DNA of 6,011 bases from positions 50,735 to 56,745 of the forward strand of contig DPGN01000052.1 in assembly GCA_003523185.1 (NCBI GenBank). Reading direction: 5' to 3'. Position 1 is the stretch's first letter; each line of letters opens with the position of its first letter. Of the stretch, positions 5,665-6,011 are shown piece by piece. The stretch comes from Halieaceae bacterium. Lineage in GTDB: Bacteria; Pseudomonadota; Gammaproteobacteria; Pseudomonadales; Halieaceae. The translations under genes were made by a program, and so were the position numbers. Under the pieces are notes generated by a model, which had not been told where the DNA came from, made no database searches, and saw only the letters and a program-made list of their open reading frames with translations.

Positions 5665-6011
5665 ATGTTCGATGTTTGGTTTGATGGCGAGTCAGTGGAG
5701 CCAATCGTCATGCAGACTCGAAACGAAGCTTCAAGACGCCTTTAACCTGCCAGCCACTCAAGCTGCTGTGCTGGTCAACGGCAAGTCTCATCGCATCAAG
5801 CGCAGTTGCAGTGCTGATGAAGCGCAGAAATTATCAGACCAATTTACCTCTTGGGGCGCAAAAGTACGTATCGAGGCGATTGAACATGCCGTCGTATCCA
5901 GCACATCCGATGAAATAGCATCACCTAATCCAGCTTCATCGACCAGCTCACTCAGCCTCGCGGCAGCCGGTGAGACTATCCCCACCCGACCCCGGGACAT
6001 GACCCCACCCT
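5665..6011 (+). CDS. Protein with small N-terminal L7/L12-like domain, frame changes +1 after about 20-26 codons; 3' end outside window
   Basis: Translation from ATG 5665 gives MFDVWFDGE and ends at TAA 5743-5745 after 26 codons. The next frame (codons beginning at 5741 TTT, 5744 AAC) is open to the window edge. It encodes FNLPATQAAVLVNGKSH, then IKRSCSADEAQKL, WGAKVRIEAIE, and a Ser/Ala/Pro-rich linker ending RPRDMTPP. Together the two parts fit a domain I recall from many proteobacterial membrane-associated proteins: M-x-V-x-F-x-GE, an amphipathic helix ending in F, F-x-GK-x-x-x-IKR, an EA helix, and GAKVRIE. It resembles the L7/L12 C-terminal fold. In the second frame the helix RLETKLQDAF fits best, so the ancestral switch point is probably between 5698 and 5717 and equals one extra base. 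It may be a real inactivating insertion, a sequencing error or recoding. In relatives the linker usually leads to membrane segments, but that part is not visible here. The full function is unknown. Confidence 0.6.
5740..5746 (+). other. CTT TAA C at the first-frame stop, possible +1 slippage site
   Basis: The first-frame stop of the right-edge gene sits in CTT TAA C. A +1 slip of the leucine tRNA from CTT to TTT would continue as AAC and enter the open second frame. This is the geometry of the prfB site (CTT TGA C), with TAA in place of TGA. The Shine-Dalgarno-like stimulator that precedes the prfB site is not seen here. The frame change may instead be a simple indel further upstream. Confidence 0.2.

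Noticed and set aside
5788..6000. 70-codon minus-strand open frame at the right edge
   Set aside because: It is opposite the coding frame that matches the L7/L12-like domain and linker.

Overview
The window looks like a compact stretch of gammaproteobacterial chromosome, possibly from a marine or environmental lineage. Base composition is moderate by eye. The encoded NadB C-terminus, SdhE, YgfZ, Ung, RarD, TrhO and BolA all resemble the E. coli and Pseudomonas proteins closely. There are no tRNA or rRNA genes, CRISPR repeats, insertion sequences or phage genes. No stretch over 300 bases lacks a gene.

Layout from left to right. The 3' end of nadB (+) runs into sdhE (-), with 7 bases between their stops. 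sdhE is divergent from ygfZ (+), which ends 5 bases from the stop of ung (-). Divergent from ung is a 141-codon gene (+) that I read as the second half of a degenerate EAL domain; its end overlaps the end of a rarD-type EamA transporter gene (-). Divergent from rarD is an exported trypsin-like serine protease gene (+), whose stop overlaps the stop of trhO (-). trhO follows bolA (-) in a two-gene unit with a GTGA start/stop overlap. Divergent from bolA is a gene (+) that runs off the right edge; its start lies in one frame and the rest in the +1 frame.

Functionally this is mostly housekeeping: NAD synthesis (NadB), flavinylation of succinate dehydrogenase (SdhE), folate-linked iron-sulfur cluster maintenance (YgfZ), base-excision repair (Ung), tRNA wobble-uridine hydroxylation (TrhO) and a BolA regulator or iron-sulfur partner. 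Several neighbours (NadB, SdhE, YgfZ, BolA) touch flavin or iron-sulfur metabolism. The nadB/sdhE/ygfZ and bolA/trhO neighbourhoods are, as far as I recall, also seen in Pseudomonas. The less ordinary genes are the EAL-like fragment, the lone protease and the frame-disrupted gene at the right edge.

I did not find a convincing new multi-gene system. The points most worth a second look are the +1 frame change at the right edge, whose first frame ends in a CTT TAA C context like the prfB recoding site, and the half EAL domain. The strict strand alternation with almost no space between converging genes is also notable.
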